Positions 46,290 to 53,604 of a stretch of 64,000 nt of DNA are shown one piece after another. How positions within the stretch are numbered: the first letter of the stretch is position 1; every line of letters begins with the position of its first letter. A program made the translations under genes and the position numbers. A model generated the notes under the pieces. It was not told where the DNA came from, made no database searches, and saw only the letters and a program-made list of their open reading frames with translations. The DNA lies in NCBI GenBank assembly GCA_023229245.1, contig JALNZU010000008.1:1-64000 (forward strand), given 5' to 3'. The stretch is from Bacteroidales bacterium (lineage in GTDB: Bacteria > Bacteroidota > Bacteroidia > Bacteroidales > F082).

Positions 46290-47591
46290 TTACAGGGGGC
46301 GCGCAAAAAGATCGAAGTAGTCGGCATCTTCAATGACTACCTTGATCAAACTACCTATTTTAAATCGACCTGTTGCAGCCGATATCAGCACTTCGTTATC
46401 CACTTCCGGAGAGTCGTATTGGGTTCTGGCTATATAATACTCGCCTTCTAAGCGATCAACTAAGACTTTTTCTGTTTTACCTATCCTTTCCTGATTCAGC
46501 TCCCATGAGATTTGTTGCTGTATCTCCATGATTGTTTCAAGGCGTTGCTGCTTCACCTCTTCAGGTATGTCGTCCTTCAACCGATAAGCGGCTGTTCCTT
46601 CTTCGGCTGAATAGGTGAATACTCCCAGACGGTCGAAACGTTGAGTTCTCACAAACTCTCTCAGTTCCCGAAAAGCTTCTTCTGTCTCGCCCGGATACCC
46701 TACGATCAAAGTGGTCCGAAAAGCAATGTCAGGTACTGTTTTACGGATTTTTCCGATGAGATCAAGGGTTTGACTACGGTCAATATTCCGCTTCATTGAA
46801 TGCAGTAATCCGCTGGTGATATGCTGTAAAGGCAGGTCAATATACTTACACACTTTTGGATTGGTAGCAATGAGTCGTATCAGCTCTTCGGGAAACCCAT
46901 GCGGATAAGTGTATTGCAGCCTGATCCATTCGATGCCGGCAATCTCCGAAAGTGCTTGTATCAATGGTACAAGCCGCCTTTCTTTATAGATATCCAAGCC
47001 ATAGTACGTCAGATCCTGAGCGATGAGTATCAGCTCTTTAACACCTTTCTTTGCAAGATAGTCAGCTTCTTCAATCAGTTCTTCCATAGGGACTGAATGA
47101 TGTTTTCCGCGTATGAAAGGTATGGCACAAAAGCTGCAGTTGCGGTCGCAACCTTCGGATATCTTCAGATAGGCATAATGTTTGGCTCCGCTTCGTTTGC
47201 GTTTATAATGATAGCCACCTTCTATCCGGTTTGCTCCGAGATAGTTGGCTACCTGTCTCAAATCATTTGCCCCAAAATATGCATTTACTTCGGGTATCTC
47301 TTTCTCCAATATGTTCTGATAGCGTTGCGAGAGGCATCCCATCACTATTAATCTGGCGTTCTTACGTTGTTTCACTGCTTCGGCCTGTGCCAATATAGTG
47401 TTGACCGATTCTTCTTTGGCATCGCCTATAAATCCACAAGTATTGATGATCACTACATCAGAGGGTGAGCTGCTTTCGTGCCTGACTATGTATTGCTCAG
47501 TCGGGAACATCCCGGCAAGCTGTTCAGAATCAACGGTATTTTTGGAACATCCTAAAGTGATGATGTTGATGCGCTGTTTTTTTGTGTTCAT
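46290..47591 (-). CDS. rimO: Ribosomal protein S12 methylthiotransferase RimO
   Basis: 433 residues with the full methylthiotransferase layout. The N-terminal cluster Cys lie in LGCSKNTVDSEQL (Cys15), NTCGFI and MGCLSQRY. The radical SAM motif is EGCDRNCSFCAIPFIRGKH, and a C-terminal TRAM domain ends the protein. CSKNTVDSEQ separates RimO from MiaB. It adds a methylthio group to an Asp of S12. It follows ftsY by 11 bases. Confidence 0.95.
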   Translation of the reverse strand: MNTKKQRINIITLGCSKNTVDSEQLAGMFPTEQYIVRHESSSPSDVVIINTCGFIGDAKEESVNTILAQAEAVKQRKNARLIVMGCLSQRYQNILEKEIPEVNAYFGANDLRQVANYLGANRIEGGYHYKRKRSGAKHYAYLKISEGCDRNCSFCAIPFIRGKHHSVPMEELIEEADYLAKKGVKELILIAQDLTYYGLDIYKERRLVPLIQALSEIAGIEWIRLQYTYPHGFPEELIRLIATNPKVCKYIDLPLQHITSGLLHSMKRNIDRSQTLDLIGKIRKTVPDIAFRTTLIVGYPGETEEAFRELREFVRTQRFDRLGVFTYSAEEGTAAYRLKDDIPEEVKQQRLETIMEIQQQISWELNQERIGKTEKVLVDRLEGEYYIARTQYDSPEVDNEVLISAATGRFKIGSLIKVVIEDADYFDLFARPL

Positions 47592-47602
47592 CCTGATGGA
47601 TG

Positions 47603-48559
47603 TTAAGCTTTATCAAACAAGCTTTCGACAAATGCAGCTCTGTTGAATACCTGCAGGTCGGTCATTTTTTCGCCTATGCCGATATATTTCACCGGTATTT
47701 TGAATTGATCGGATATACCTATTACTACCCCACCTTTTGCTGTGCCATCCAACTTGGTGAGTGCCAATGCGTTCACTTCGGTAGCAGCCATAAACTGACG
47801 GGCTTGTTCAATCGCATTCTGACCGGTAGAGCCGTCTAATATCAACAAGATCTCGTGAGGCGCATCGGGTAGTAGTTTTTGCATGACTGTCTTGATTTTT
47901 GTCAGCTCTTTCATCAGGTTTACTTTATTGTGCAGTCGTCCGGCCGTATCAATAATTGCCACATCCTTATTATTGCTTATAGCTGAGTTCAGCGTGTCGT
48001 AAGCTACAGAAGCTGGGTCGGCTCCCATGCCTTGTGATATGACCGGCACATCAACCCTTTCACCCCATATTTTTATCTGATCTACGGCTGCAGCTCTGAA
48101 GGTATCGGCGGCACCTAAGACAACAGATTTTCCGGCTTGCTTGAAGTTATACGCTAATTTGCCAATAGTGGTAGTCTTGCCTACTCCGTTCACCCCAACG
48201 ACTAATATGACATAAGGGGTGTCGCGTTCGGGAAAGTCGAAGCCTTCAATGTCGGTTGTTTGATTTTCTTGCAGCAGAGCTGCTATTTCTTCTTTCAGTA
48301 TTCGGTTCAGCTCGGAGGCTCCAAGATATTTATCACGGGCTACTCTAACTTCTATCCGTTCGATTATCTTAAGTGTAGTGTGAACGCCTACATCAGAGGT
48401 AATGAGAACTTCTTCCAGCTCGTCTAATACCTCGTCATCAACTTTCGACTTGCCTACTATAACTTTGGATATCTTTGAAAAGACGCTCTCACGTGTCTTC
48501 TCAAGGCCTTTATCCAATTCCTGCTTTTTCTCTCTGCTGAAAAAAGAAAATATACCCAT
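47603..48559 (-). CDS. ftsY: Signal recognition particle receptor FtsY
   Basis: 318 residues from MGIFSFFSREKK. The N domain (about 15-105) is followed by the GTPase with P-loop GVNGVGKTTTIGKLA, DTFRAAAVDQI, DTAGRLHNKVNLM and TKLDGTAKGGV. It receives ribosome-SRP complexes at the inner membrane. A GTG at 48613 would add 18 residues of no conserved character, so 48559 is preferred. The acidic A domain of E. coli FtsY is missing, as usual in this phylum. Confidence 0.95.
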   Translation of the reverse strand: MGIFSFFSREKKQELDKGLEKTRESVFSKISKVIVGKSKVDDEVLDELEEVLITSDVGVHTTLKIIERIEVRVARDKYLGASELNRILKEEIAALLQENQTTDIEGFDFPERDTPYVILVVGVNGVGKTTTIGKLAYNFKQAGKSVVLGAADTFRAAAVDQIKIWGERVDVPVISQGMGADPASVAYDTLNSAISNNKDVAIIDTAGRLHNKVNLMKELTKIKTVMQKLLPDAPHEILLILDGSTGQNAIEQARQFMAATEVNALALTKLDGTAKGGVVIGISDQFKIPVKYIGIGEKMTDLQVFNRAAFVESLFDKA

Positions 48560-48634
48560 TGCTTGTGTGATATAAATAGAAATGAGCTCTCCCAACCCAA
48601 TGGAAAAGCTCACCTCATCAGTTTGACTGAACCC

Positions 48635-48790
48635 TTATCTTTTTGACAGAAACTCTTGTACTCTGTCGTTGGGGATGATATCTTCGCTGAAGGTGTATGC
48701 TCCGGTAGTTTCTGAACGTTTCATCCTGATCACCTTTGCATATTGCTTACCCGATACTGTTTTGAGGGTTGCTACTACTTTCTTTGCCAT
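48635..48790 (-). CDS. DUF4295 small protein
   Basis: 51 residues, MAKKVVATLKTV to VQEFLSKR, basic at both ends. It matches the DUF4295 family, found in Bacteroidota almost always between rpmG and ftsY, exactly as here. Its small, basic character and its neighbours suggest a ribosome-associated protein. The function is unproven. It starts six bases after rpmG. Confidence 0.85.
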   Translation of the reverse strand: MAKKVVATLKTVSGKQYAKVIRMKRSETTGAYTFSEDIIPNDRVQEFLSKR

Positions 48791-48796
48791 ATCAGA

Positions 48797-48985
48797 TTAT
48801 TTTATTTCTCGGTGAATAGTCATTCTTTTCAGAATGGGATTGTATTTCTTTAACTCTAAACGCTCTGGAGTATTTTTTTTGTTCTTGGTAGAGATATACC
48901 TTGAAGTACCCGGCATACCACTATCCTTATGCTCGGTACACTCCAGAATGATCTGATGTCTGATGTCTTTGTGTTTCTTAGCCAT
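48797..48985 (-). CDS. rpmG: 50S ribosomal protein L33
   Basis: 62 residues, MAKKHKDIRHQIILECTEH to RMTIHREIK, the standard Bacteroidota L33. Only one Cys is left (ECTEH), so this is the zinc-free type. A longer frame from 49048 crosses the promoter. L28 (rpmB), the common neighbour, is not directly upstream; a promoter is found there instead. Confidence 0.93.
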   Translation of the reverse strand: MAKKHKDIRHQIILECTEHKDSGMPGTSRYISTKNKKNTPERLELKKYNPILKRMTIHREIK

Positions 48986-49017
48986 AGCTGTATAAGTATA
49001 TCTAAAAATTCGGACGG

Positions 49018-49048
49018 CAAAGATACTACTTTGTCCGGTATATACCAA
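49018..49048 (-). promoter_or_regulatory. Promoter of the rpmG-DUF4295-ftsY-rimO operon
   Basis: On the minus strand a -33 TTG (49048-49046) and a -7 TATCTTTG (49025-49018) are 20 bases apart, close to the Bacteroidota consensus. The leader is about 28 bases. Confidence 0.65.
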
Positions 49049-49165
49049 TTTTTATTTTATAATTTTTTTTCTGGCAGATTCAGCAGGTAACATAAGTCTC
49101 TTGTGGTAGTTCACATGAATTGATACACTGCTGACACATGAGTATCAGTTGCATGTATTTTGTTT

Positions 49166-50860
49166 TCAGAGTTGTTCCATGACTTTTTCAGCCTTCTGAA
49201 GTATTTCCTGTTCTCTTTGTATTGCGTTGGCATTGATCACAGCTCCTTCTTTCAGTACTTTTTCGGCAAACTGCCTGTCTTCAATTGAGATTGCGTTCAC
49301 TCTCACATTGAGATACGCACCCATTACAGCTGTACGGGCACATAAAGCACCTACCGCAGCATCTGAAACGGTGTTTGGGTTTCCATGTACTGCCATCGCT
49401 TCCATCAGGTCCATTGATTCCAGGCTTGCTTTCATAATGCGCATGGGTATTTTTATTGCATATTGAGATGCTTCTTCTATTTGTTGTTTTCTGTGTTGTT
49501 GCTCGGCTTTTGTCTTCTTAGGCAGGCCAAATGCTTCTATGATGCGGTTGAATGCCTGTGTATCTTCATCCACGAGATAGAGCAGTTCTGCCTTGAGTTT
49601 TTGTCCTTTTTCGGCCCAAACGGAGAATTCTTCCCATCTGTCGTCCCATCCTCTTTTGTGTGAGGAAAGATTGGCTACCATAGAGCCTAAGGCGGCACCC
49701 AAAGCACCAATGTATGCGGCTACTGATCCACCTCCCGGTGTAGGCGACTCGGAAGCAGCCTTATCTACAAAAGCAGATGCGCTTAAGTCGATCAGTCGTT
49801 TCTGGCCACTGCGTTTTGCTAATACATACTCAATGATCTTCTCATCCGGTTTAAAAGGCTTTAACTCATCAAGGCCCATTGACTTCACCGCAATTTTTAT
49901 CAGCTCCGATTCATCAACTCCTAAGGAGCGCTGCTGTTTCTTCAGGAAATACTTACCTGCATCTATCATTGCTTTCAATGGTATGAGACCTACTAATTCC
50001 GATCCGGTTACCCGTATTCCCCTTGCTTGTGCTTTAGTACACACTTCATTAAAGGCTATATGAACTGGGGTAATACTGATATTGGTCAGATTCATTGAGA
50101 TTTGTGCTACACCATACTCCTCTATATACCAGCCTATTGCTTTAACTTCTTTAAGACTTCCGGGCACATAGATAGGATTTCCTTTTTCGTCTTTCACGAT
50201 TTTTCCTGTCAGCGGATTTCCTTCGCGTAGCGGGCGTCCTCTTTCGCGTACGTCAAAGGCGATAGCATTGGCACGGCGTGTACTGGTAGTATTCAGGTTC
50301 ACATTGAATGCGATTAAAAAGTCGCGTGCTCCTACAGCGGTAGCACCAGCTTTTGCGTTAAAGACGGCTGGACCAAAGTCGGGCTTCCATTTAGGATCGG
50401 CCAACTTTTCGGGTAAGCCCTCATACTCGCCTGCTCTGTTGTTAGCTAAGTTTCGACGCTCGGGAGTACTTGCTGCATGCTCGTAACAATAGACAGGGAT
50501 AGATAATTCGTTTCCGATACGTTCGGCTAACTTGTGTGCATACGCTACTGTTTCTTCCATGCTGATATTGGCGATAGGTACTAAGGGGCATACGTCGGTA
50601 GCTCCCATACGGGGATGCTCACCTGAATGTTTGCGCATGTCGATCACTTCAGAAGCTCGTTTTACAGCCTGAAAAGCTGCTTCGATGACCTCATCAGGGG
50701 TACCTACAAAAGTAACTACGGTACGATTGGTATCCGCACCCGGATCCACATCCAATAGCTCAACGCCTTCTACAGCTTCTATCACATCAGTAATTTGCTT
50801 GATCACGCGCATATCGCGCCCTTCGCTAAAATTTGGTACGCATTCAATAAGTTTTTTCAT
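49166..50860 (-). CDS. ftcD: Bifunctional glutamate formimidoyltransferase / formimino-THF cyclodeaminase
   Basis: 564 residues, a full fusion. Residues 1-330 are the formimidoyltransferase (LIECVPNFSEGRD, HSGEHPRMGATDVCP, GARDFLIAFNVNL), and about 350-564 the all-helical cyclodeaminase (SPTPGGGSVAAYIGALGAAL). It moves the formimino group from formiminoglutamate to tetrahydrofolate and releases ammonia, the last steps of the formiminoglutamate route of histidine breakdown. It lies 28 bases after hutI, so they are co-transcribed. Confidence 0.95.
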   Translation of the reverse strand: MKKLIECVPNFSEGRDMRVIKQITDVIEAVEGVELLDVDPGADTNRTVVTFVGTPDEVIEAAFQAVKRASEVIDMRKHSGEHPRMGATDVCPLVPIANISMEETVAYAHKLAERIGNELSIPVYCYEHAASTPERRNLANNRAGEYEGLPEKLADPKWKPDFGPAVFNAKAGATAVGARDFLIAFNVNLNTTSTRRANAIAFDVRERGRPLREGNPLTGKIVKDEKGNPIYVPGSLKEVKAIGWYIEEYGVAQISMNLTNISITPVHIAFNEVCTKAQARGIRVTGSELVGLIPLKAMIDAGKYFLKKQQRSLGVDESELIKIAVKSMGLDELKPFKPDEKIIEYVLAKRSGQKRLIDLSASAFVDKAASESPTPGGGSVAAYIGALGAALGSMVANLSSHKRGWDDRWEEFSVWAEKGQKLKAELLYLVDEDTQAFNRIIEAFGLPKKTKAEQQHRKQQIEEASQYAIKIPMRIMKASLESMDLMEAMAVHGNPNTVSDAAVGALCARTAVMGAYLNVRVNAISIEDRQFAEKVLKEGAVINANAIQREQEILQKAEKVMEQL

Positions 50861-50888
50861 AAGGATTCGTTTATTACTTTTTTTTGGA

Positions 50889-52139
50889 TTATACTTTTTT
50901 ATATTTCCCTTGTAACACTATGCCTGACAGTTTATTGGAGCCATAGTAGTAGGGTAAGTATGCCAGACTGGGGATTGGCTTTGTGATCATCAGGTTAGCT
51001 ATTTTTCCGCGGCTGATACTAGCTGTTTGATCGGCTATATCCATGGCATAAGCACTGTTGATAGTAGTAGCGTTCAGGCCTTCTTCGGGCAGCATGCGGT
51101 ATAATATGCTTGCCATAGATAATATGAGCTGCATATTACCCGAGGGGGAGGAGCCCGGATTGAAGTCGCTTGCCATTGCCACTGGCAGTCCGGCTTCTAT
51201 CATTTGACGTGCTGGTGCATAAGGCATATTCAGGAAAAAGGCAGCACCTGGCAGTATGGTAGGCATGGTCTGGCTGGCTGACAGAGCCGCTATCTCCTCT
51301 TCACCGGTATATTCTAAATGATCTACAGAAAGGGCATTATGTTTCACCCCTATCTGTATCCCGCCCGACTTAGCCAATTCGTTAGCATGAATTTTTGGTC
51401 GTAACCCATATTTCCAGCCTGCCTCCAGGATGCGGTCAGTTTCTTCTACGGTAAAAAATCCCTGATCGCAGAATACATCAATAAAATCGGCTAACTGCTC
51501 GGCCGCTACCTTCGGGATCATTTCATCTATGATCAGATCTACATAAGCCGACTGATTTTTCTTGTACTTCAACGGGACGGCATGAGCGCCTAAAAAGCTG
51601 GCTTTGATGATAAGGGGTGAGGTTTCTTTCAACCGTCTGATGACTCGCAGCATTTTTAGCTCTGATTCGGTTGTAAGTCCGTAGCCGCTTTTGATCTCAA
51701 CGGCTCCGGTACCAAAATCAATGATCTCGTTAAGCCTCTGCATGGCATCCTCAAAAAGCTCATCCTCGCTTGCATGCTGCATACGTTCTGCCGAATTCAA
51801 TATTCCGCCACCGCGCTTAGCAATCTCTTCATAGCTCAATCCTTTGATCTTGTCAATATACTCTATCTCACGGGAAGCCGGATAGACTAAATGGGTGTGC
51901 GAATCGCAAAAAGAAGGCAATACCGTTCCCCATTCAGCATCTACGATTTGGTGATTGTTCGTAGCCCGATAGCGACTGTACTCCTCCGACCCCATTGAGC
52001 CGTAATCGGCAATTTTATTACCTGATATCAATACAAATGCGTTTGCAACAGCGGGAAACTCAGCCATGTCTTTCCCTTTACGAAGGCGTAATTTATTATC
52101 AGACAGACCGGCCAAAAGTTGAATATTGTGTATGATCAT
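50889..52139 (-). CDS. hutI: Imidazolonepropionase
   Basis: 416 residues from MIIHNIQLLAG. It has the amidohydrolase metal motif CDSHTHLVYPASRE, then IKSGYGLTTESELKMLRV, HANELAKSGGI and MASDFNPGSSP. It hydrolyses 4-imidazolone-5-propionate to formiminoglutamate, which FtcD uses. A frame opening at 52172 begins inside the -7 promoter box, so 52139 is the start. Confidence 0.95.
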   Translation of the reverse strand: MIIHNIQLLAGLSDNKLRLRKGKDMAEFPAVANAFVLISGNKIADYGSMGSEEYSRYRATNNHQIVDAEWGTVLPSFCDSHTHLVYPASREIEYIDKIKGLSYEEIAKRGGGILNSAERMQHASEDELFEDAMQRLNEIIDFGTGAVEIKSGYGLTTESELKMLRVIRRLKETSPLIIKASFLGAHAVPLKYKKNQSAYVDLIIDEMIPKVAAEQLADFIDVFCDQGFFTVEETDRILEAGWKYGLRPKIHANELAKSGGIQIGVKHNALSVDHLEYTGEEEIAALSASQTMPTILPGAAFFLNMPYAPARQMIEAGLPVAMASDFNPGSSPSGNMQLILSMASILYRMLPEEGLNATTINSAYAMDIADQTASISRGKIANLMITKPIPSLAYLPYYYGSNKLSGIVLQGKYKKV

Positions 52140-52169
52140 GGGATTAAAAGAAGTTATTTCAATGAAGCA

Positions 52170-52177
52170 CAAAAGTA
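52170..52177 (-). promoter_or_regulatory. -7 promoter box of hutI-ftcD
   Basis: On the minus strand TACTTTTG, an exact TAnnTTTG, with a predicted leader of about 25 bases. It settles the hutI start downstream of it. Confidence 0.55.
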
Positions 52178-52223
52178 CATAAAAAACGGATGTCTAAGGC
52201 CTGTTCACATGGGAAAGGCAGCT

Positions 52224-52919
52224 TCAGTCAAGCTTGTATTCTTCTTCAAGTAGCAATCCTTGTTCGTCGTATAGTTGCCACAGTCCGGCCTTTTGCCCGT
52301 GATGATAATAGCCTTGCTGTTCTATAGCTCCGTTAGGGTGATAAAAAACTGCTTTTCCATCAAGCTGATCGTTCACATAATTTGCTTCATTGAGTATGCT
52401 GCCATCTTCAAACCAGCGTTTCCACTCGCCTTGTTTGATGCCGTTTTCGTATGAAGTCAGCTCGGCAAGCTGTCCATTTCCCGGATAATACACCTTGCTT
52501 GGGCCGTGTAACAGATCGTTTTGATATTGCTCTTCGGCTATCAGTTTTCCGTCGGTATCGCTGTACACACGCCATATACTGTCTTTTTTCTGGTCAAAAT
52601 AAACTCCTTCGGTCAACAGTATTCCTTGTTCGGAATAGACCTTATTATATGCTTTTCTGCCATTCAGGCTGAACTGATTGGTTGCGCGCAACGCTCCCGA
52701 TTCGTAGTAATAGATAAATTCGCCTGTGGGCCGGTCATCTATGAAGCGACCGGTATAGCGTAACTCTCCAGAGGGATAATAACCTTCCCAAAGTCCGGTC
52801 TTGTGGCCATGTATATCGGTCTGATTGATATTGCCGGCTTGCTGAGATAAAGAGCACATCAGCCCGAAGTGAAAAAACAAAACAAGGAAAGAAAGAATTT
52901 TTGGGTGATACGGATTCAT
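52224..52919 (-). CDS. MORN-repeat (YwqK-like) exported protein
   Basis: 231 residues. A hydrophobic N-terminal signal (to about residue 22, possibly a lipoprotein with GLMC) is followed by about eight MORN_2 repeats of the type HKTGLWEGYYPSGELRYTG and GEWKRWFEDGSIL. These form a beta-rich solenoid used for binding. Proteins of this type are often named YwqK-family antitoxin, but nothing near it looks like a toxin. It is divergent from recR, with their 5' ends close together. Confidence 0.78.
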   Translation of the reverse strand: MNPYHPKILSFLVLFFHFGLMCSLSQQAGNINQTDIHGHKTGLWEGYYPSGELRYTGRFIDDRPTGEFIYYYESGALRATNQFSLNGRKAYNKVYSEQGILLTEGVYFDQKKDSIWRVYSDTDGKLIAEEQYQNDLLHGPSKVYYPGNGQLAELTSYENGIKQGEWKRWFEDGSILNEANYVNDQLDGKAVFYHPNGAIEQQGYYHHGQKAGLWQLYDEQGLLLEEEYKLD

Positions 52920-52939
52920 GGATGCTATCGGTATTTGAC

Positions 52940-52947
52940 TACTTTTG
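52940..52947 (+). promoter_or_regulatory. -7 promoter box of recR
   Basis: TACTTTTG is an exact TAnnTTTG. It lies after the first in-frame ATG (52901) and 16 bases before the TTG at 52964, so it supports the TTG as the real start. Confidence 0.5.
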
Positions 52948-52963
52948 CTCTAAAACGAAAATC

Positions 52964-53575
52964 TTGACAGAATATTCTTCTCTTCTTTTGGAAAATGCGG
53001 TCAATGAGTTGTCGAAGCTGCCCGGTATAGGTAAGAAGACTGCGTTACGATTGGCATTACATCTTTTGCGTGAGGATAAATCCCGTACCGAAACACTTAG
53101 CAGATCGTTGATGATGTTGCGTGAAAAAATCATGTTTTGTGAGCGATGTCATAACATTTCTGACAGTGCAGTTTGTGGAATCTGCTCTAATCTAAGGCGC
53201 GACGAGAACGTGGTTTGTGTTGTTGAGGATATGCGTGATGTGATGGCTATCGAACGAACGGCAAGCTATAACGGGCTTTATCATGTGTTAGGTGGTGTGA
53301 TTAGTCCTATTGAGAGCATCGCACCGGCTGATCTGTATATTGACCATTTAATTCAACGGATCACGCAAGAGCCTATACGTGAAGTAATATTAGCTTTGCC
53401 AGCTACCATAGAAGGCGATACCACTTCATTTTATATTTACCGCAAGATCAAGTCCGACAGCCTGAAGATCACCACTATAGCCAAAGGAGTGGCTATAGGT
53501 GATGCACTTGAGTTTACCGATGAGGTAACCTTAGGTCGATCAATACAGCAACGTACGCTGTTCGATCAGGGATAA
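52964..53575 (+). CDS. recR: Recombination protein RecR
   Basis: 203 residues from a TTG start (LTEYSSLLLENAVNEL). HhH motif KLPGIGKKTALRLALHLL, a zinc finger CERC...CGIC, then a Toprim domain (VVEDMRDVMAIE to GDALEFTDEVTLG). Length from the TTG equals the family norm. RecR works with RecF and RecO in gap repair. Starting at ATG 52901 would add 21 unrelated residues from ahead of the promoter and from inside the divergent gene. Confidence 0.92.
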   Translation: MTEYSSLLLENAVNELSKLPGIGKKTALRLALHLLREDKSRTETLSRSLMMLREKIMFCERCHNISDSAVCGICSNLRRDENVVCVVEDMRDVMAIERTASYNGLYHVLGGVISPIESIAPADLYIDHLIQRITQEPIREVILALPATIEGDTTSFYIYRKIKSDSLKITTIAKGVAIGDALEFTDEVTLGRSIQQRTLFDQG

Positions 53576-53604
53576 CGCCTGCTCAACACATTAGCGGCTT
53601 GCGC

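Noticed and set aside
48560..48613. Longer FtsY start at GTG 48613
   Set aside because: The added 18 residues do not look conserved, and ATG 48559 gives the standard MGIFSFF start.
52224..52919. Antitoxin of a toxin-antitoxin pair (common name of YwqK-family proteins)
   Set aside because: The protein is exported and no toxin-like gene is adjacent; the name comes from database transfer.
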